From Piper betle (lineage: Eukaryota; Streptophyta; Magnoliopsida; Piperales; Piperaceae), in the NCBI GenBank assembly GCA_033002965.1, contig JAURVB010010511.1, forward strand, positions 62,001 through 126,000: a DNA stretch of 64,000 nt, written 5' to 3'. The position numbers and the translations under genes were made by a program. The notes under the pieces were generated by a model, which saw only the letters and a list, made by a program, of their open reading frames with translations, made no database searches and was not told the origin of the DNA. Positions 1-13,494 of this stretch are shown here, one piece after another. How positions within the stretch are numbered: position 1 is the stretch's first letter; each line of letters opens with the position of its first letter.

Positions 1-275
1 TGAATTAACTACAAAAATAATAAGTTAAACAACATATTAATTTGATCTGACTCCTAGTCCAGTTTTATAAAGACCTTTGTTACCATAAAAAAAGTTAAAG
101 AAACAAAAAAAAAACGTGTTCTTAGCAAAACCTAAACCTCTAAACGCAAGAGCATTTGAGAATATGAGGTTGGTCTATGGGGGCTTGATTTTCGAAATTT
201 TGCTTAAGTAATGATTATATACCAAACCACAGTGTAATTCAAGGTTTATTTGACATGTATATGAATTTTACTCTC

Positions 276-315
<40 letters not shown>

Positions 316-3300
316 TTATGGGAATTTTGATCTTTATTTAGTGCCACATAAGTCAAGCAACTTGTAGACTCCGGAGACTGGAGGTTCCTCAGATATCTGA
401 GAAACTTATACCCTGCTATTTTCCACGCAGAAACTTGTTGGTATTGTTTTGAATCATAAATAATATATTCCTTCTCCTTTCGGCCACGGAACTTAATTTT
501 TCTTTTATGTTGAAAACAAACTTATTTTTCTTTTTATTTTTTTTGCTAAACGACTTAAACTCAAATATATTTTATGTAGCTAGCATAATAATCAATAACA
601 CCACCTTTGTCGACCATTATATATGTATTTAAGATGGAAGTAATTAATTTAATTTTTCTTTTCCATTGATAATATTATGATTAATATTCAATTATCAAGT
701 CTAACACTGATTATTAGGCAATAGATGCAATAACATAAAAAGAAAGGAAGAAAGGGATATTAAATAAATATCTAATATTAGTGGCACAATTACATTAATT
801 AATTAGGTAATTAGATAGCAGTGGGAAAGCATAGAATAAATTAAAGGATAAGGATGAGGGCTCTTTCATAAAATGTGGTCCTTAGTTCAAATTCTAAATC
901 CAAGTTGCAAGGTTTGACAATGACTTTGTTTCATTTCTATTTGGTTGCAACAAAAAACAAAAATTTGCTGTTTGGTTGTAGCTTTGTCTCCATTATTGTT
1001 AATTCTCTAATGGCCTTCCAACTTCCATACATCATGATATTCTAATCCTGATTAAGCACAAATCATTTGATTCATAATCTTTTAAATTTAATTAACAAGA
1101 AAATAGTCAATCGAATTAAAAAATTTTAGCTAATGAGGAACATTGACGTACATAAATTAAGTTATTAAAACTTAATTTGATGTAAGTTTTATTTTAATAA
1201 TTAAAATACTGAATAGCAGATTGGAAAGTATGTATATAAATAAATCAACCGTCAATCTAGACCCAAAATCTGGTGGCTTCCACGCTTCTAGACGTTCTGA
1301 AGTTAATGCTGTTAGGTCTTGATCCAACTCCGAGTAGAACACGAGAAGCTCATTTTGTTTAGATCTAAACAAAATATATGTTTTTAATTTACTTTAAAAA
1401 AATATTTTTAAATTTAATTCTAAGTAAGACTATAAACCGTTTTTTCTAATCATCTGCTAATGATGAAAGTAGATTTTAATTAAAAAATTATGTACATATA
1501 TTATTTCAGCTTCCTAGCTACCACGTCAGAAGAAAGAAAAGAATCGGCATGCATCTATTCACATTTTTGCCATTCATAAATATAGATTATAATTTAAAAT
1601 TCATGTCTTGTTTTTTTTTATATCACTATTTATGTGTCATATAAAAGAACGAAAGAAGATATATATCATTTCACTTAGAATCCAATATTATTGATGCAGT
1701 GTTTTTTTTCACACATTATCCCTTTTCATTTTTTTTGTTGCTTGCCTTTTCCTCAGTATTTTGACTTTTCCAAGTTAGATGACACCTGCCAAGTTCTATT
1801 CTACAAGCCTCCAACACTAGATTATTTTGTGATTATTTTCAAATTTTTATTGCAATAGAGTGAGAAAAAATTCTTTGTACAAAAAGAAATCTTTATTATT
1901 TTTGTATTCCCTAATTAATTATAATTAATTACAAATGCTCCTTAGTGTAACTTCAAACTCTAATTTTTGCATTTTATAAGTCCTCCTAACAAGAAAGGCA
2001 AAAACTCCCTTTTTATACACACTTTTCTCAAGTTTGTAAAGAATAATAAATATTTTTACACAAACAAAAGTTTATTATAAATTATTTTGAGTCGACTCCC
2101 CTCCATATTTTACCAAGTTGACTCTCTATCCTGAGTTTTTAAACCATGGAGTATATATATTTTATTCTAATATTTTAACGTAAGTATGACCTCGTCTTAG
2201 TTTTTTAAAAGGTGATGTTCGCCCCACACATGGGCTGGAAGCAAGCAGCCACCATGTAGGGTTTTCCACCACAAACTCACTTCCCCTTTACCTCCTCTAC
2301 CCCCCACCCCACTTCTGATTAGTTTTCCATCACAAAACTCCGCATGCCGGCTGCAAGCTATGCACGGAGTTAGTGTTCATCTTTTAAAAAAAAATTAGTT
2401 TAGCAATATTTTAAAATTAATTTTTATTATAGTTATACTGATAATTAAGATGAAAGAGCTAATTAGATGATTAGATAAAGTTGAAAATCTATAAATATTT
2501 TTATTATTTATTTTTGTATTTATCTATATAGATTTTGAGTAGTAAAATTTATTAAAATTTTGCACAGAAAAGTGTAGTTTATTTAAGCTAACTACATGAG
2601 CTATAGCTCATTGTAATATATATTCCTCCTTTATTTATCACCAATAAATCCACGCCCATTTGTTTGTGGGCTCTGGAGTGGGCCGAGTGGGCTTAGGCAA
2701 GACCTTCAACGACAAATCAATCTTCAAGCAAACAGTCCGCCGGCGTAGAATTATTTCTTTTACATTGACCAAATGTCTGCTTTCTTATATCATTTTTTTC
2801 CAACCTAAATGAAGTTTTTTTATTTATAAGACAGATTCATGCAACGAACAGCCTGGAGAATTATTTTATAACATATACAACAGCTGACCTTAAAAGCACA
2901 CAAATAACATAACCGAAAACGATCAAATCTAAACACTTTGTAGGAAAGATTGATTACACCGTATCATTGATGAAAAAATTTCAGATTGTAGTAAAGCTCT
3001 CTCCAAAGTGTGTAATTATGCAAATCCCGACTTAATCCCAATTGGTAGATTAAACATGCCCAGAAAATTAATATTGCAAGTTAGTTCAACTAAGTTTTGT
3101 GGGTAAATCATGAAATAATTTTCTTACTCTCTCAACTAAGAGTGCAAATCGCACTTAATACTTAACAAAACTGTAAGACTTGATTAAATTCTACGGCAAA
3201 CTCGGTATAACATCTTTCTGATTGATATAAATTACTTTAATTAGTGGTGTTTCTCCGATTAAAACGACTGACACCAATAAAAACATGCTACATCCTTGAC

Positions 3301-4236
3301 CGATTACGTGAAACTTGATCGAGTGAAATATTGAAGCATTTACTAACATCTTTCATATCGAACTGACTTAAACAATTGGTATTATTATCTTGTTTTAATG
3401 TGTTTGACTTGCCCGCTTCAAATCAAACAAAATGAGCGTTGACTTCTCTGTATATCTATAATCTGTTAAAACAAATATTGAGTTATTTACCTTTTTAACC
3501 GTTTGAATTGTTGGGTCGAATAATAAGCCGTTTTAAATTTACACGCTATAGAGGTAAAAGACGAGGGTTTATAATTCATAGCAATATTACCAGGGAAAAA
3601 TTAATCTGACAAACTATTTGTCTTATGTTTGTATACATAGAAAACAGTTAATTGAAAATTAACTTGCATCAGAAGGAAAATATTAAAAATATATCAGTAA
3701 AATTATTTATTAATTCATAATTTATATCTAATCAATCTACTAATAGACATTCAGTTCAAAACTTCAACATGTCTATTCAAAAAAATTATTAAGTATAGTT
3801 TTTAACCAATAATTCTTACACTTCGAATATCACCTAGATGTTTGAAAGCGGTCTTAAATACTATATTGTGTACTTAACTTATTTTTAAATTTGATAAAAT
3901 TTAAGTTTTTATACTATTTTAATCGGGGCACCTTGTTTTTAGTATGAAATTTTTATAAAATTTGATTTTTTGTGAAAATTTTAATATTGTAATATATATT
4001 TAATAAAATATAAATGACAAAATAAGTTTTTAATATTTGATAAAATATTTTATTTATAATTTTAATATATGTTAAATCAGATTGGATCCAATTAAACAAA
4101 TATACCTAAACCACTGAAGCATCTACGATGTCACTCTTTGTAATTATAACCAATTCCATCCCAAAATATACTTTCTAATTCATAAATTGCCCTTCTTGTT
4201 ACATATTACCATAATAAGACCCTAAAATGGGGAATA
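1..4236. other. AT-rich intergenic region, no gene recognised
   Basis: No convincing coding sequence is seen on either strand. The region holds AT-rich DNA, an (ATT)n microsatellite at about 276-316 and scattered homopolymers. A 66-codon minus-strand reading frame at 1172-1372 matches nothing I recognise. The last few hundred bases should include the promoter of the WRC-domain gene that starts at 4369, but I cannot single out a convincing TATA box. Confidence 0.6.
276..316. repeat. (ATT)n microsatellite
   Basis: About thirteen uninterrupted ATT/TTA units are visible in the sequence. It is a simple repeat in intergenic DNA. Confidence 0.9.
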
Positions 4237-4368
4237 TTATGGACTGTGAATGAGTGGGTATGCCCCGCCCCCTAACATCCAAAATCCCGAGAGCTGACAA
4301 ACCCGACGAAGCCGCCCTCCCTCCCCACATCTCCGCCGCCGCGGTCGCCGCCGTCGCCGGAGAAGAAG

Positions 4369-5454
4369 ATGAGGATTCGCAGGCACGCCAACCTCGACGC
4401 CGGTGCCGGCGCCGGGGCCGGCTACGGCTTCTTCCGACCCTCCCTCTGCGTCCTCAACCAGTCCCCCTGGGATGTCATCCCCTTCTCCCCCGACTCCCCG
4501 CTCCAGGTTCGTCTCCGGCAACTCCCCCTTGCCCGCTACCTCTCCGGGTTCCAGCTCCTAAAAGCTCGGCTCCCAGCCGGCATTCTCAGGTTCTCTTCGA
4601 TCTAGGGTTTGTCGTAAGCATTTGTGGGTTTTGCGGTGGTTGTTAGGGTTTCTGGGTGCCGCGGCCGGGCGACGACGGCGGCGGGGACGAGGCCGCAGAT
4701 TGGGATGCCGGAGTGGGCGGCACGCCGGCGGTGCTGGGTGAGGTGAAGGAGGTAATGCGTCTCTCCGTTTTGGTTTTGCGTTTTTCGTTTCGCCAATCGA
4801 TTTGACGGTTCTCGAAGTTTCGTTCAGGAAGACGATCCATCGAAAGGGCAGCATCATCTCGCCCCCATTTCCATGTAAGTGGCAGCAATGGCGGCGAGCC
4901 CCCTAAAAAATCCCATCTTTTTTCACGTGGATTCGGCCCAAAACCCTAATTCGGTGCTTACCCCAGGTTCTGGCCGGCAGAGACGGCGGCGGCTGCGGCA
5001 GCGGGGGAGGAGGAAGAGGAAGAGGAGGAGGAAGCGGAGAAGGGGTGATGTGCGCCAAGATGGGGGTAAGGGGTGGAGATGCGGCAACGACGCGAGGAAT
5101 GGGGGCGCACTCTGCGACCACCACGCCGCGCTCCGCCAGTGTTACCGCGCCCGCCCCCAACCCGACGCCGGTAAATCCCGCCAACGAGCTTCCGCGAAAT
5201 CCGGCGGCGGCGGCGGCGGGTCGGACTACTACTACTACTCCGGGTTCGGGCCGAGGTGGAGGAAGCGGCGGGGGAAGGAGCCGCAGCCGGAGTCGGAGTC
5301 GGAGCGTCGCATCCCGGAGCCGGAAATGCCGGAGTATTTGGCGGCGGATTCGGCGCCGGCGACGGAGCCGGGCTTCGGCGAGGGCTCCGGCGGGGAGTGG
5401 GGGAGGAGGAGGAGGAAGCCCATGAAGAAGCGATCGCTCATGTCCTTGCTTTGA
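4369..5454 (+). pseudogene. WRC-domain protein gene with two 1-base frameshifts
   Basis: Four exons can be joined: 4369-4506, 4647-4751, 4828-4874 and 4967-5454. The start ATG opens MRIRRHANLD and the first exon contains NQSPWDVIPF, which resembles the N-terminus of plant WRC-only proteins. The last exon has an acidic Glu run, then the WRC zinc motif (C-x9-C-x10-C-x2-H; CDHH visible at about 5120), a Tyr run, a basic WRKRRGK patch and a basic tail ending KKRSLMSLL. WRC domains are plant nuclear DNA- or protein-binding modules also found in growth-regulating factors. The reading frame shifts twice: one base appears to be missing in the G run at 5042-5045 and one in the G run at 5062-5066. Only with both corrected does the first WRC Cys fall at the required spacing. 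Either a recent pseudogene or two consensus errors. The exon phases all agree with the model. Confidence 0.75.
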
Positions 5455-7896
5455 TTTTTCCAGGTACCACTCTTTTGTTATTCCCTGATCGCGCCTCTTT
5501 GGCCGACGCGTGGCAGCGTCCGATTCGTCGGTTGTATTTCTGATAAATCCGTCTTTTGGCATGGAAAACGTCGGGCGAGGGCAGGGGCTATTTTGTCTTT
5601 TCAAGTGACCCGACCCGGTTCGAATTGCCTCGTATACCATGTGAAGCTCGATTGAAAATGGTGTTTTATTTTTTTTAAAAAATTAAAAGTAATGCCTTGA
5701 ATTTTTAATTATAGCCGGGTGACATTAAAATGGTAGTAGTTTCGTCATTTTAAATGAATTTATTTCCATTCGAATAACTAGTTGTTAACCCGTGCAATCT
5801 GGATATTTTTTTGATTAAAAGTACTCGTGTTTTAAATTTATGACATTAAAAAATGTGCTTTCTAATTGAGAGAAATGTTTTGAATTTCATACTATTTTAT
5901 TTCATCAAGTAATGCACACTACATAAAATTTCCTTATTTTTGGAAAATTAACAAAATGCTTATTATAAAATAAGCGCTACGATTCGATATGGAACCCATT
6001 AGGCCTCGTAATAGCATTTATTGTCACCGTTGGAGACAAAATAAGCATCACGTAATTAAGCAGCAGGCTGCATGGGGAGTGTTAATCTTGCATTTTGAAT
6101 AGAAGAAGATGAGGCAAAACAATGTCTTATGAAGTTGTGACTTCGGTTGTATCTATTTTTAAGATAATATGTAGAGATAGAGATTTGGCATGTTTCGTTG
6201 TTGCCTTGTAATATATCCTTTACTACCATAACATAGACAAGAACGTTCTTCCTATAACATAAATTAATAGATTAGGCCTCATCGTATCTATATATATATA
6301 TATATGCAATAAACTCACGACATTTTGATCGACTTTGGTGATGATATGACTACTGAGCGCGCTGTTACCTAATTTTGTGTGGTAGCCGGTGACAACGACG
6401 ATAGAATTTGTGAATCCTAGTTTATTGGACTTGGCTTGGTCAATATAATAATAATAAAAAGCTGAAAGCTATGTATATAATGTTTTTTTCCTAAACGGAA
6501 GCTATTATGGTTCCATGAAAGAAGCCGACAACTTGAAAATTTTCATTTCTTAACCCAAATGATGATTTTTACCATGATGATGACCAATATTTTCGGCTTC
6601 TTCATTTTTTATTTTTTTAAATGCATAACATGCATGACAGATTCCGAACACGAAATGTACACAACATGAAAGAAGAACAACTCTAATCATAATTCCATCG
6701 ACCGGATGACGGCAAATGATGAATCCTTATATATGCCTTATGCTGAGAAAATGGGCAATGGCGGAAAACGGTGAGAACCCGGCGGGTGTAAATGTCGATG
6801 AACGGATAAAGGAATGGAGGATGTGGAGTTGAGACGGGACAGACAATGCATGGCTGCATTAATGGAGGACTTGCCGCCTTGCCGGCGACCCTGAAGTGTC
6901 GTGATGGGTTATTGGCCACGGAACTACTTTGAAACGAAAAGGAGGGTTATGTTGTGACGCTGCTTGCTTAATTAAGATGTGATTTAGATTTATCATGTCT
7001 GCAAATGATGTTTCATGGGCTGGTAAGGATCTTCTTTGTGTAGGTATACGACAGCAAGAACAAGTACGAAAGATATAATTCACATAGTAGGCCTTTGTCG
7101 GCTTTTCTCCTCGTAATTAGAAACTAGCCAATGAAGAAAAAAATTGATATTGAAGCGTCCATGTCTATCTTAAGGGGATGGGGTACAATGTGTATATACT
7201 CAAAATGCGAAGGAGCAGCCTCAGGTCCTCAAACCCAAACGGTATATTAAAGTCTGTAAAGAAGATACGCAAAAATGGAGAAGCATGATTTATGATGCTT
7301 GTATTGCAAGCTGATATACGATATGGATTTATGGAAGGATGCGCTAAGGCCCGTGGGCACCGTGGCCTTACTATAACCAAGCATGGCTTCGGCTCGAAAA
7401 CAAGTAGTATCAAAAAGAGGCATTACACATTGACTCCACAACCTCAAATGTTAACTGATTAGTGGATTCTAAGGATGTAATTAACTTAGCCGGGGGTTGC
7501 TTATAATACACTTCACTTTATTTAACTAACCAGGTTTTGCATTATTTACTCAGACCTAATGCACCCCAAGTAAGTTGGCTGGCAATAGGCAATTGAACTC
7601 TAGTCGTTTTCATTGTTGAATTTATACTGCCTAAACCTTCTATTTTGCCGGTCAAATTTGCTCGGAGTAGATCAATGGCCCATAGACATAGAAGGGCCCA
7701 AAAAGATAAAACTTTGTATGTATTCCAATATCGCCATTTTCCCAGCCAAGCTAAGCTACAATCCAAAGAAATTTAAAAAGAAAAAAAATCAATCCAAAAA
7801 ACAAATTTTATACAGTTCATTTTGAATATATAGCATGATAAGCATTAGCTAATTGGTGTTAAAATCCATCTTTCCTTACCAATTGCAATGCCAAAG
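5455..7896. other. Intergenic, nothing recognised
   Basis: This is the 3' flank of the WRC gene followed by AT-rich DNA with a short (TA)n run near 6290-6304. Short open frames between 6683 and 7766 have no recognisable domain and look like chance. No RNA gene is seen. Confidence 0.5.
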
Positions 7897-8492
7897 CTAA
7901 GGTAAAAGAGCTTCTTGAATCAGCTCCTCAGTTACCTGCTTGGGAAGCCCCATCACACTGTCAGTTGTTCCCATCACTGCTTCTACAAAAGGAGATGTCA
8001 ATGGGTGCTCAAGAATCAGCCCACCTGCAACATTCAGAAAAATTCCCTCCTCAATCATGCTCTCTATAACCTCATCTGGTATTTCATGGAAATAAACCTC
8101 AGTTTTATCTACGGCTCCCTTTCTTTGCCTGTCTTCAAGTTGGTGACAAGCACGGAACCAACTGTAGCAGCATGATCCCCAGAATAACCTTTGATGAACT
8201 GCTGCGCTTCTTCCTTGCTGGATGGTTTCTCCCGGATTACACCACCATGGACGACTACCTGGTCCGCCGTGATCAAGAGTGTGGGGATGGGCTTATTTTT
8301 GTAATCAGTTCCTCGGAGCCTAGACATAATTGCATCTGCTTTGGCCTCCGCAAGTACTGCTACTAGTTCTTCAGGCGTTTCCTTTCGAATAGCTTTCTCG
8401 TCTATACCAGCCGTGATGATTGTGAATTCATATCCCATCTCTGACAAAATGTTGCGACGAGCCATCGAGGCTGATCCCAGAATTATCTCCAT
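7897..8492 (-). pseudogene. Maf-like nucleotide pyrophosphatase, frameshifted
   Basis: Reading leftwards from ATG at 8492, the protein starts MEIILGSASMARRNIL and carries the Maf/Ham1-like motifs: the N-terminal S-x-x-R-R signature, the DEKAIRKETPEEL segment, the ITADQVVV active-site Asp strand and REKP. Maf proteins hydrolyse non-canonical or modified nucleoside triphosphates. The first frame stops at 8109 after 127 codons. The C-terminal half continues one frame over (VDKTEVYFHEIPDE, VAGGLILEHPL, GTTDSVMGLPK) to a stop at 7897-7899. One A seems missing from the AAA run at 8124-8126. The whole body is one uninterrupted exon, although plant Maf genes usually have introns, so a retrocopy is possible. 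Alternatively an intron lies in the leader: there is a good acceptor at 8516-8517 (minus) and a GC-rich candidate first exon near 9568-9621. Confidence 0.8.
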
Positions 8493-8810
8493 TGATAAAG
8501 AAGGCGAAAAACACCCTAAAGAATTTTTTTAGAAAAAAGAATTAGATACAGCAGACATTTATTAACTTCTATAACCGTGCAACCTATATAACGGTCTTGC
8601 AAGTTCGTGGAATTCTGTGAAAAACGTCAAAATAGCAAGGAAAATTTTCGAAACAACAAAAGGCCCATAAAGCTGAAAACTATTGTCACATATGGATCTT
8701 GCACAGATGCACAAGGAAAAATTAGCCTACAAACAACTCTCTGCATTGTACAGAACTTCGCATACAAAAGTCAATTCAACAGTTCATTCCTTGTCCACTC
8801 AATCACCCGT

Positions 8811-9243
8811 GATTACAACCCTAATTTCCCCAGCAGCAAAACCTCCTACCCTCCATCATTCAACCCCTCTTTATCCTCTCCCTCACCTCTGCTTGCTATT
8901 TCTTGACCTGTGTCAGTGGCAAACTTCAATGTCTTCCCTCAATCATTCAATCCCTCCATGCCCTCCTACCTCAGTTAAGGTTCTTATTTCTCCAGCAGTG
9001 TTAGTGACAAACAACTTCTTTCTTGTACAGAAACACTGCACACAAAACCAACTCAATCGTTGTATTGCTTATTCATTTATGTTAAGTTGGCAACCATTCA
9101 ATCAACCTCAGGTTATAACCCTAATTTTCCCCAGCAATCGAATCTACTCCCTTCCATCATTCAATCCCTCCATGTCCTCTCCCTCACCTCTGTTATGGTT
9201 TGATAATTCTTGACAAGTGTCAGTGATTGGTTAGCTTCAATGG
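8811..9243. repeat. Diverged direct duplication of about 120 bp
   Basis: The stretch near 8811-8930 (CCTAATTTCCCCAGCA ... CTCCCTCACCTCTG ... TGTGTCAGTG) recurs diverged near 9112-9243. It lies upstream of the Maf-like reading frame, possibly inside its leader intron. No coding role is seen. Confidence 0.6.
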
Positions 9244-9621
9244 CTACCCCATCTCTCTAATCTGCTATGGCAACCTTGGGAAGGGAATTCTAAAGATGGC
9301 TACATTGCCACCAAGTTCCCAACATCCCAACATGAACAAGACAACAAGCATTTCAATAAAAAAAAACATGTAATCTTCACCTCAAACTCAAATCATACAG
9401 ATCAACATAGGCAACAAACATATTGCATGGTAACATCCCAAAATCAATAAGTAGCCACAACCTTGAACACATTAACTCATCAGCCCTTAAAAAGAATTAT
9501 CTTATCCTATATGTTACTCTGTACTCAGAACATAATCCTATTTGTTACTATGTACTCAGAACATCACCTGTGCTCGGCTTCCTACTCCGCGCGGCGGCGC
9601 TCGCCGGAGAACGATGGGCAT

Positions 9622-11527
9622 GACTAGGGTTACCGAGGTGGAGAGGAAGCGGTTCAACTTATAATTTTAATAAATACCGGTCCGACCTTAGAAAACCGGA
9701 TATTCTCTTCAAATTTTAATTTTTTATCAGATTTAACTAACTATATTTTGTATTAATTACAAATTTGATAACTATATAATAATTAATCTGATATTTAAAT
9801 CTTTACTTATTATTTTCAAATTATCAAACAAATTATTTAAATTTGATATTAAAATAAGAGCAAGACTTGCATATGCCTCCTTAGATGCCCAAAGAGACGC
9901 CATCAGGCCTGACCGTTATGATCCTTCGAATCAAGGTTGATGGCGTCGTTATAGGCTTCATGTAGCATGCGTTTCTAAAAATTTTCTTAAATTAAAGAGT
10001 TTACAAAACGAAAAGAAATGCAAGGAAAGATAATTACTATTTACAATTAAGTAAATAAAAATCAACTATTTTAACCTTTTTTTAATCTTTACATAACGTT
10101 GATTAATCTCAATTTGAAAATAAACAAGAAGTTAAAGACGAATTCTCTGCGCCACTCTAGAGAGAAGGGTTGATTTAGTACAAATGTAAGCTATACATGA
10201 CTATTCTAGTTATTTATGAACTGCGGGCAATTATAATAGTCAAACCTCTTATTTTATAGGAAGATTTTTAGTCATGTTTGGGTTAGTTGTGCCTTAAATA
10301 CATCTAGATATTTGCAGGCTCATTAAGTGGGTATTTCAATACAAAATTATATCCAATATTTTAAAAATATATATCCCACTTAGCAATTAATCTTGATACT
10401 TTCTCACTTGATAAGATTGCAAATATCCAAGCGTATTATTTTTTACTCTATTATACCTCCAATTTAGTACTATCCAACAAATAGATTTTCTAAGCAAACC
10501 ATCAATTATTAACAAATTGAGGTCAATAATATTATTAATTACCTTATAATTAATATCACCCCTATGCTAGACAAAAGGCGCTAAATTAATAATAAAATTA
10601 CGGTAATTTGACGAGGAACTATATACATTGTGTGGAACTGGTGAAAATCATTAGACCAAACAAATTAAAAGACCTTGACAAATTGATGTCGTTATGACTA
10701 ATTAACCAACCAAATTGACTGGCCTTACTAATTATTATAAGAGTCAAGTCTTCATTTTGCCACTGCTACCATATTTTTCCACACAAAGCTTGACCTCTTA
10801 ATTGACATGACTATGCCTAAATTTACTAATCTTCTCTCTACGCAAGCCATTTTCTTATTATATGCTCCTCATAATATTGTCCAAAGTTGGAAGTAATAAC
10901 CGTGAAATTCACGGCCAGACCATTTGGGCTCCTTAAAATAACGAAAAGGCTAGATATATATATATGTATATATGTATATATCGCTTATATATGCATAATT
11001 ATAAATAGCTTTATCCTTTCATATATATGTTGAAGAATAATTATATGCAGAAATGTACAAAGTCCTTTTCATTAACTGATAAATATGCATAAACTTTGGC
11101 CGCTTAATATGACTTTCAACAGATATTTACTAGATCTAATTGATATAAAATTACAATAATGTGACCAATTAAGACCAGCATTATGCTAACCAAGTATATT
11201 CAAATGCAGTTCATAACAAAGTGAAGAATTAAACAAATATTAAGGGAGACCTATTGCATGGCTCAAGTAGTAAACAGCCGGCCAGCACAAAGCTCTAAAC
11301 ACTAAATTGAAAAAGAGTTCCTGCTCCACATCAGAAACTGCCGTAAGAATTCATGTCATAACCTAATTCCTTGTGTCTCTTTCTAGTTGTTTCTTGTTCA
11401 CCATCGATTCGCCAAGCATACCTCCCTCCTCTTTAAAACCCTAATTTTGAATATTTGCACCTTATCTCATTCTTCTCATGAGTATTATCAGTAGCATTGT
11501 TTGTGTTATTGAGTAGTAGTTGCAGTT
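9622..11527. other. Intergenic, upstream of the zinc-finger gene
   Basis: AT-rich DNA with no recognised gene. A short (TA)-rich segment lies near 10950-11000. The sequence before 11528 is the likely 5' UTR and promoter of the zinc-finger gene, but no single element is convincing. Confidence 0.5.
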
Positions 11528-12127
11528 ATGATTAAGGTAATTGAATATGAAAGAGAAGATACTTTGGAATCGTCGAAAATTGAAGAAATTTCTCGATCAG
11601 ATGGATCTGATGAAGATTTTGGCCATGGCCAGTCTTATGAGTGCATGTTCTGCAAGAGGGGCTTCTCAACAGCACAAGCCTTGGGTGGGCACATGAACAT
11701 TCATCGTCGAGATAGGGCGAGGATGAAGCAGTTATCAAGTGATCTCCAAGCAAAGTGTAGCCCTTGTCAATCAACAAAAAATTCAATCATCGACACAGAA
11801 ATGTTCCCACAATTATGCTCCAACAATCAGGCTAATTGCATCCCTCCTCCATTGAAGAGTTCAAGGAATCATCATAATTTCTACCATGAGTTGGTACCTC
11901 CAATTTCCAGCTGTAAGAAACATAGAACTAGTGATCTTTTAGATTTGTTCAACTCTCAACATTTGGATCATTGTATATCAGATGATCTCTTGAGTCTTAG
12001 ATTAGGTAACCTAGCTTATGATCCTTGTTATAGAAGGTTTTGGATTGAAGAACAAGGGAATCAACAAGTGTATGGTGAAATGGATTTGGAGTTGAGGCTT
12101 GGCCAATATGATCCCAGCTTAGTTTGA
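11528..12127 (+). CDS. C2H2 zinc-finger (QALGGH) protein with EAR motif, TAC1/SUPERMAN-like
   Basis: A single uninterrupted exon encodes 199 residues. One plant-type C2H2 finger lies at about residues 38-60 (C-x2-C-x12-H-x3-H) and contains the diagnostic QALGGH helix, followed by the basic run HRRDRARMK. The N-terminus is acidic and Ser-rich. The C-terminus ends in LELRLG, a classic EAR-type repression motif (LxLxL). This architecture is that of the one-finger SUPERMAN/RABBIT EARS/TAC1 group of nuclear transcription regulators, and the post-finger sequence is closest to TAC1 as I remember it. The absence of introns is normal for the family. No frame damage is seen. The target genes and tissue cannot be told from sequence. 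The next recognisable unit downstream is a CACTA-like transposon 440 bp away. Confidence 0.9.
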   Translation: MIKVIEYEREDTLESSKIEEISRSDGSDEDFGHGQSYECMFCKRGFSTAQALGGHMNIHRRDRARMKQLSSDLQAKCSPCQSTKNSIIDTEMFPQLCSNNQANCIPPPLKSSRNHHNFYHELVPPISSCKKHRTSDLLDLFNSQHLDHCISDDLLSLRLGNLAYDPCYRRFWIEEQGNQQVYGEMDLELRLGQYDPSLV

Positions 12128-12567
12128 AGCTTGATCATGTATGTTGCACAGAAATATGATCAAATTAAGTTGTTTTGATCACTGTACCAAAATGTTGTAT
12201 CTCATAGTCTATCTTCCATACTGCATTTTTTCACTTGCTCTGTGAATTTTAATCCTGGATCAATAATTTGCATGAATCGTTGTTGAGCTAGCTTTGCTCC
12301 GGTGCTTGCTAGCATATATGTTCTTTTCAAGTTTCATCATCCATCACTAATTTTATGGTACTGTAAGTGATGAGAATAAGCTGAACCAATTAGTGTAAGT
12401 GGAGTAAATTATGAGTAATTAATAAATGAATAAACTGTCACGTGATGTTTGGAATGTATATATTCCTTTTTCCAAAACCAACTCGGTTCAAAGTTAATTT
12501 ATAATCCAAGTGATTATATGGTGGCTTTGTTTTGGGTACTTAATTATAATACAAATGATAGTGAATT

Positions 12568-13494
12568 CACTAGTAGAAAATGGGTCTTCTGCCCCCAACA
12601 TTTTTAGTGACAAATTTATCACCACTTTGTCAATGAAATATGGTGACAAAAAATATTTGCCCTAGGAAAATTACCGGTTTAAAACAACACGAAAATTTGC
12701 TACCCTTTGTCACATAAAATTTAGTGACTACATATTTACCATCATTTTGACACAATTTTTTTGTGTAAAATTAAATGCCACCAAAATTTTTCCACTGAAA
12801 TTTTAGTGGTGTATTTTTAAAAATTTATCACCAACTTGTCACTGAAAATTTTGACGTCAAAATTACTTTACTATTGTTTTGAAATTATTTTTTAGTGTAA
12901 AAAATAAATGTCAACTAAAATTTTGCCACTAAAATTTAGATGGCACATTTATTAACAATTTGTCAGCAAATTGTCACCAAAAATTCAATGTCAAAATAAT
13001 TTTGCCACCGTTTTGACAAGAAAACTCATGTCAAATTTTGAAATTTAAAAAAACTATTAATTAATGGTGCCATTGCCGCCATTAATTCATCTCACATGCG
13101 TCCAAGGCCCCCTCGCCGCCACACCTCTCACTGTTGAGCCCCTTGCCACTGCCCTACCCTACCGGCAACCCCTCCTTGCCACCGTGTGCCCTTGGGCCCC
13201 GCACATCCCCATGGCCGAACGTCATCCCACGGCAGGCCACCCCCATGTTGAGGCGCTCCCCTCACCATGCTCAAATTTGAAAGAAAAAAAATTATCATTG
13301 AGTTTCGATGACAAAGGGAGACCAGAGAACTCTGGGTGTCAATAAAATTCAAATTGTCACTAGAGTGTCATTGAATTTGATTTGGCATGAAGTCTTTTGT
13401 CACCGAAATTTTTGGTGACAAAGACCTTTTTGTCACCAAAATTTAGCCGTTTTTATTAAAAATTTCAATGACAATTAGGGGGTTTTCCATAGTG
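12568..13494. mobile_element. CACTA (En/Spm)-like non-autonomous element
   Basis: The left end reads CACTAGTAGAAAATGGG, a form typical of plant CACTA termini, and the right end reads GGTTTTCCATAGTG, whose reverse complement begins CACTATGGAAAAC. Between them lie many short subterminal-type repeats around the motif GTGACAAA/TTTGTCAC on both strands. No transposase is present. A GC-richer segment at about 13060-13270 differs in composition and could be captured host sequence. The expected 3-bp target duplication is not clean (att on the left, aat on the right), so the exact ends are slightly uncertain. Confidence 0.75.

Noticed and set aside
6683..7447. Cluster of short minus-strand frames
   Set aside because: No domains, no consistent exon structure; they look like chance open frames.
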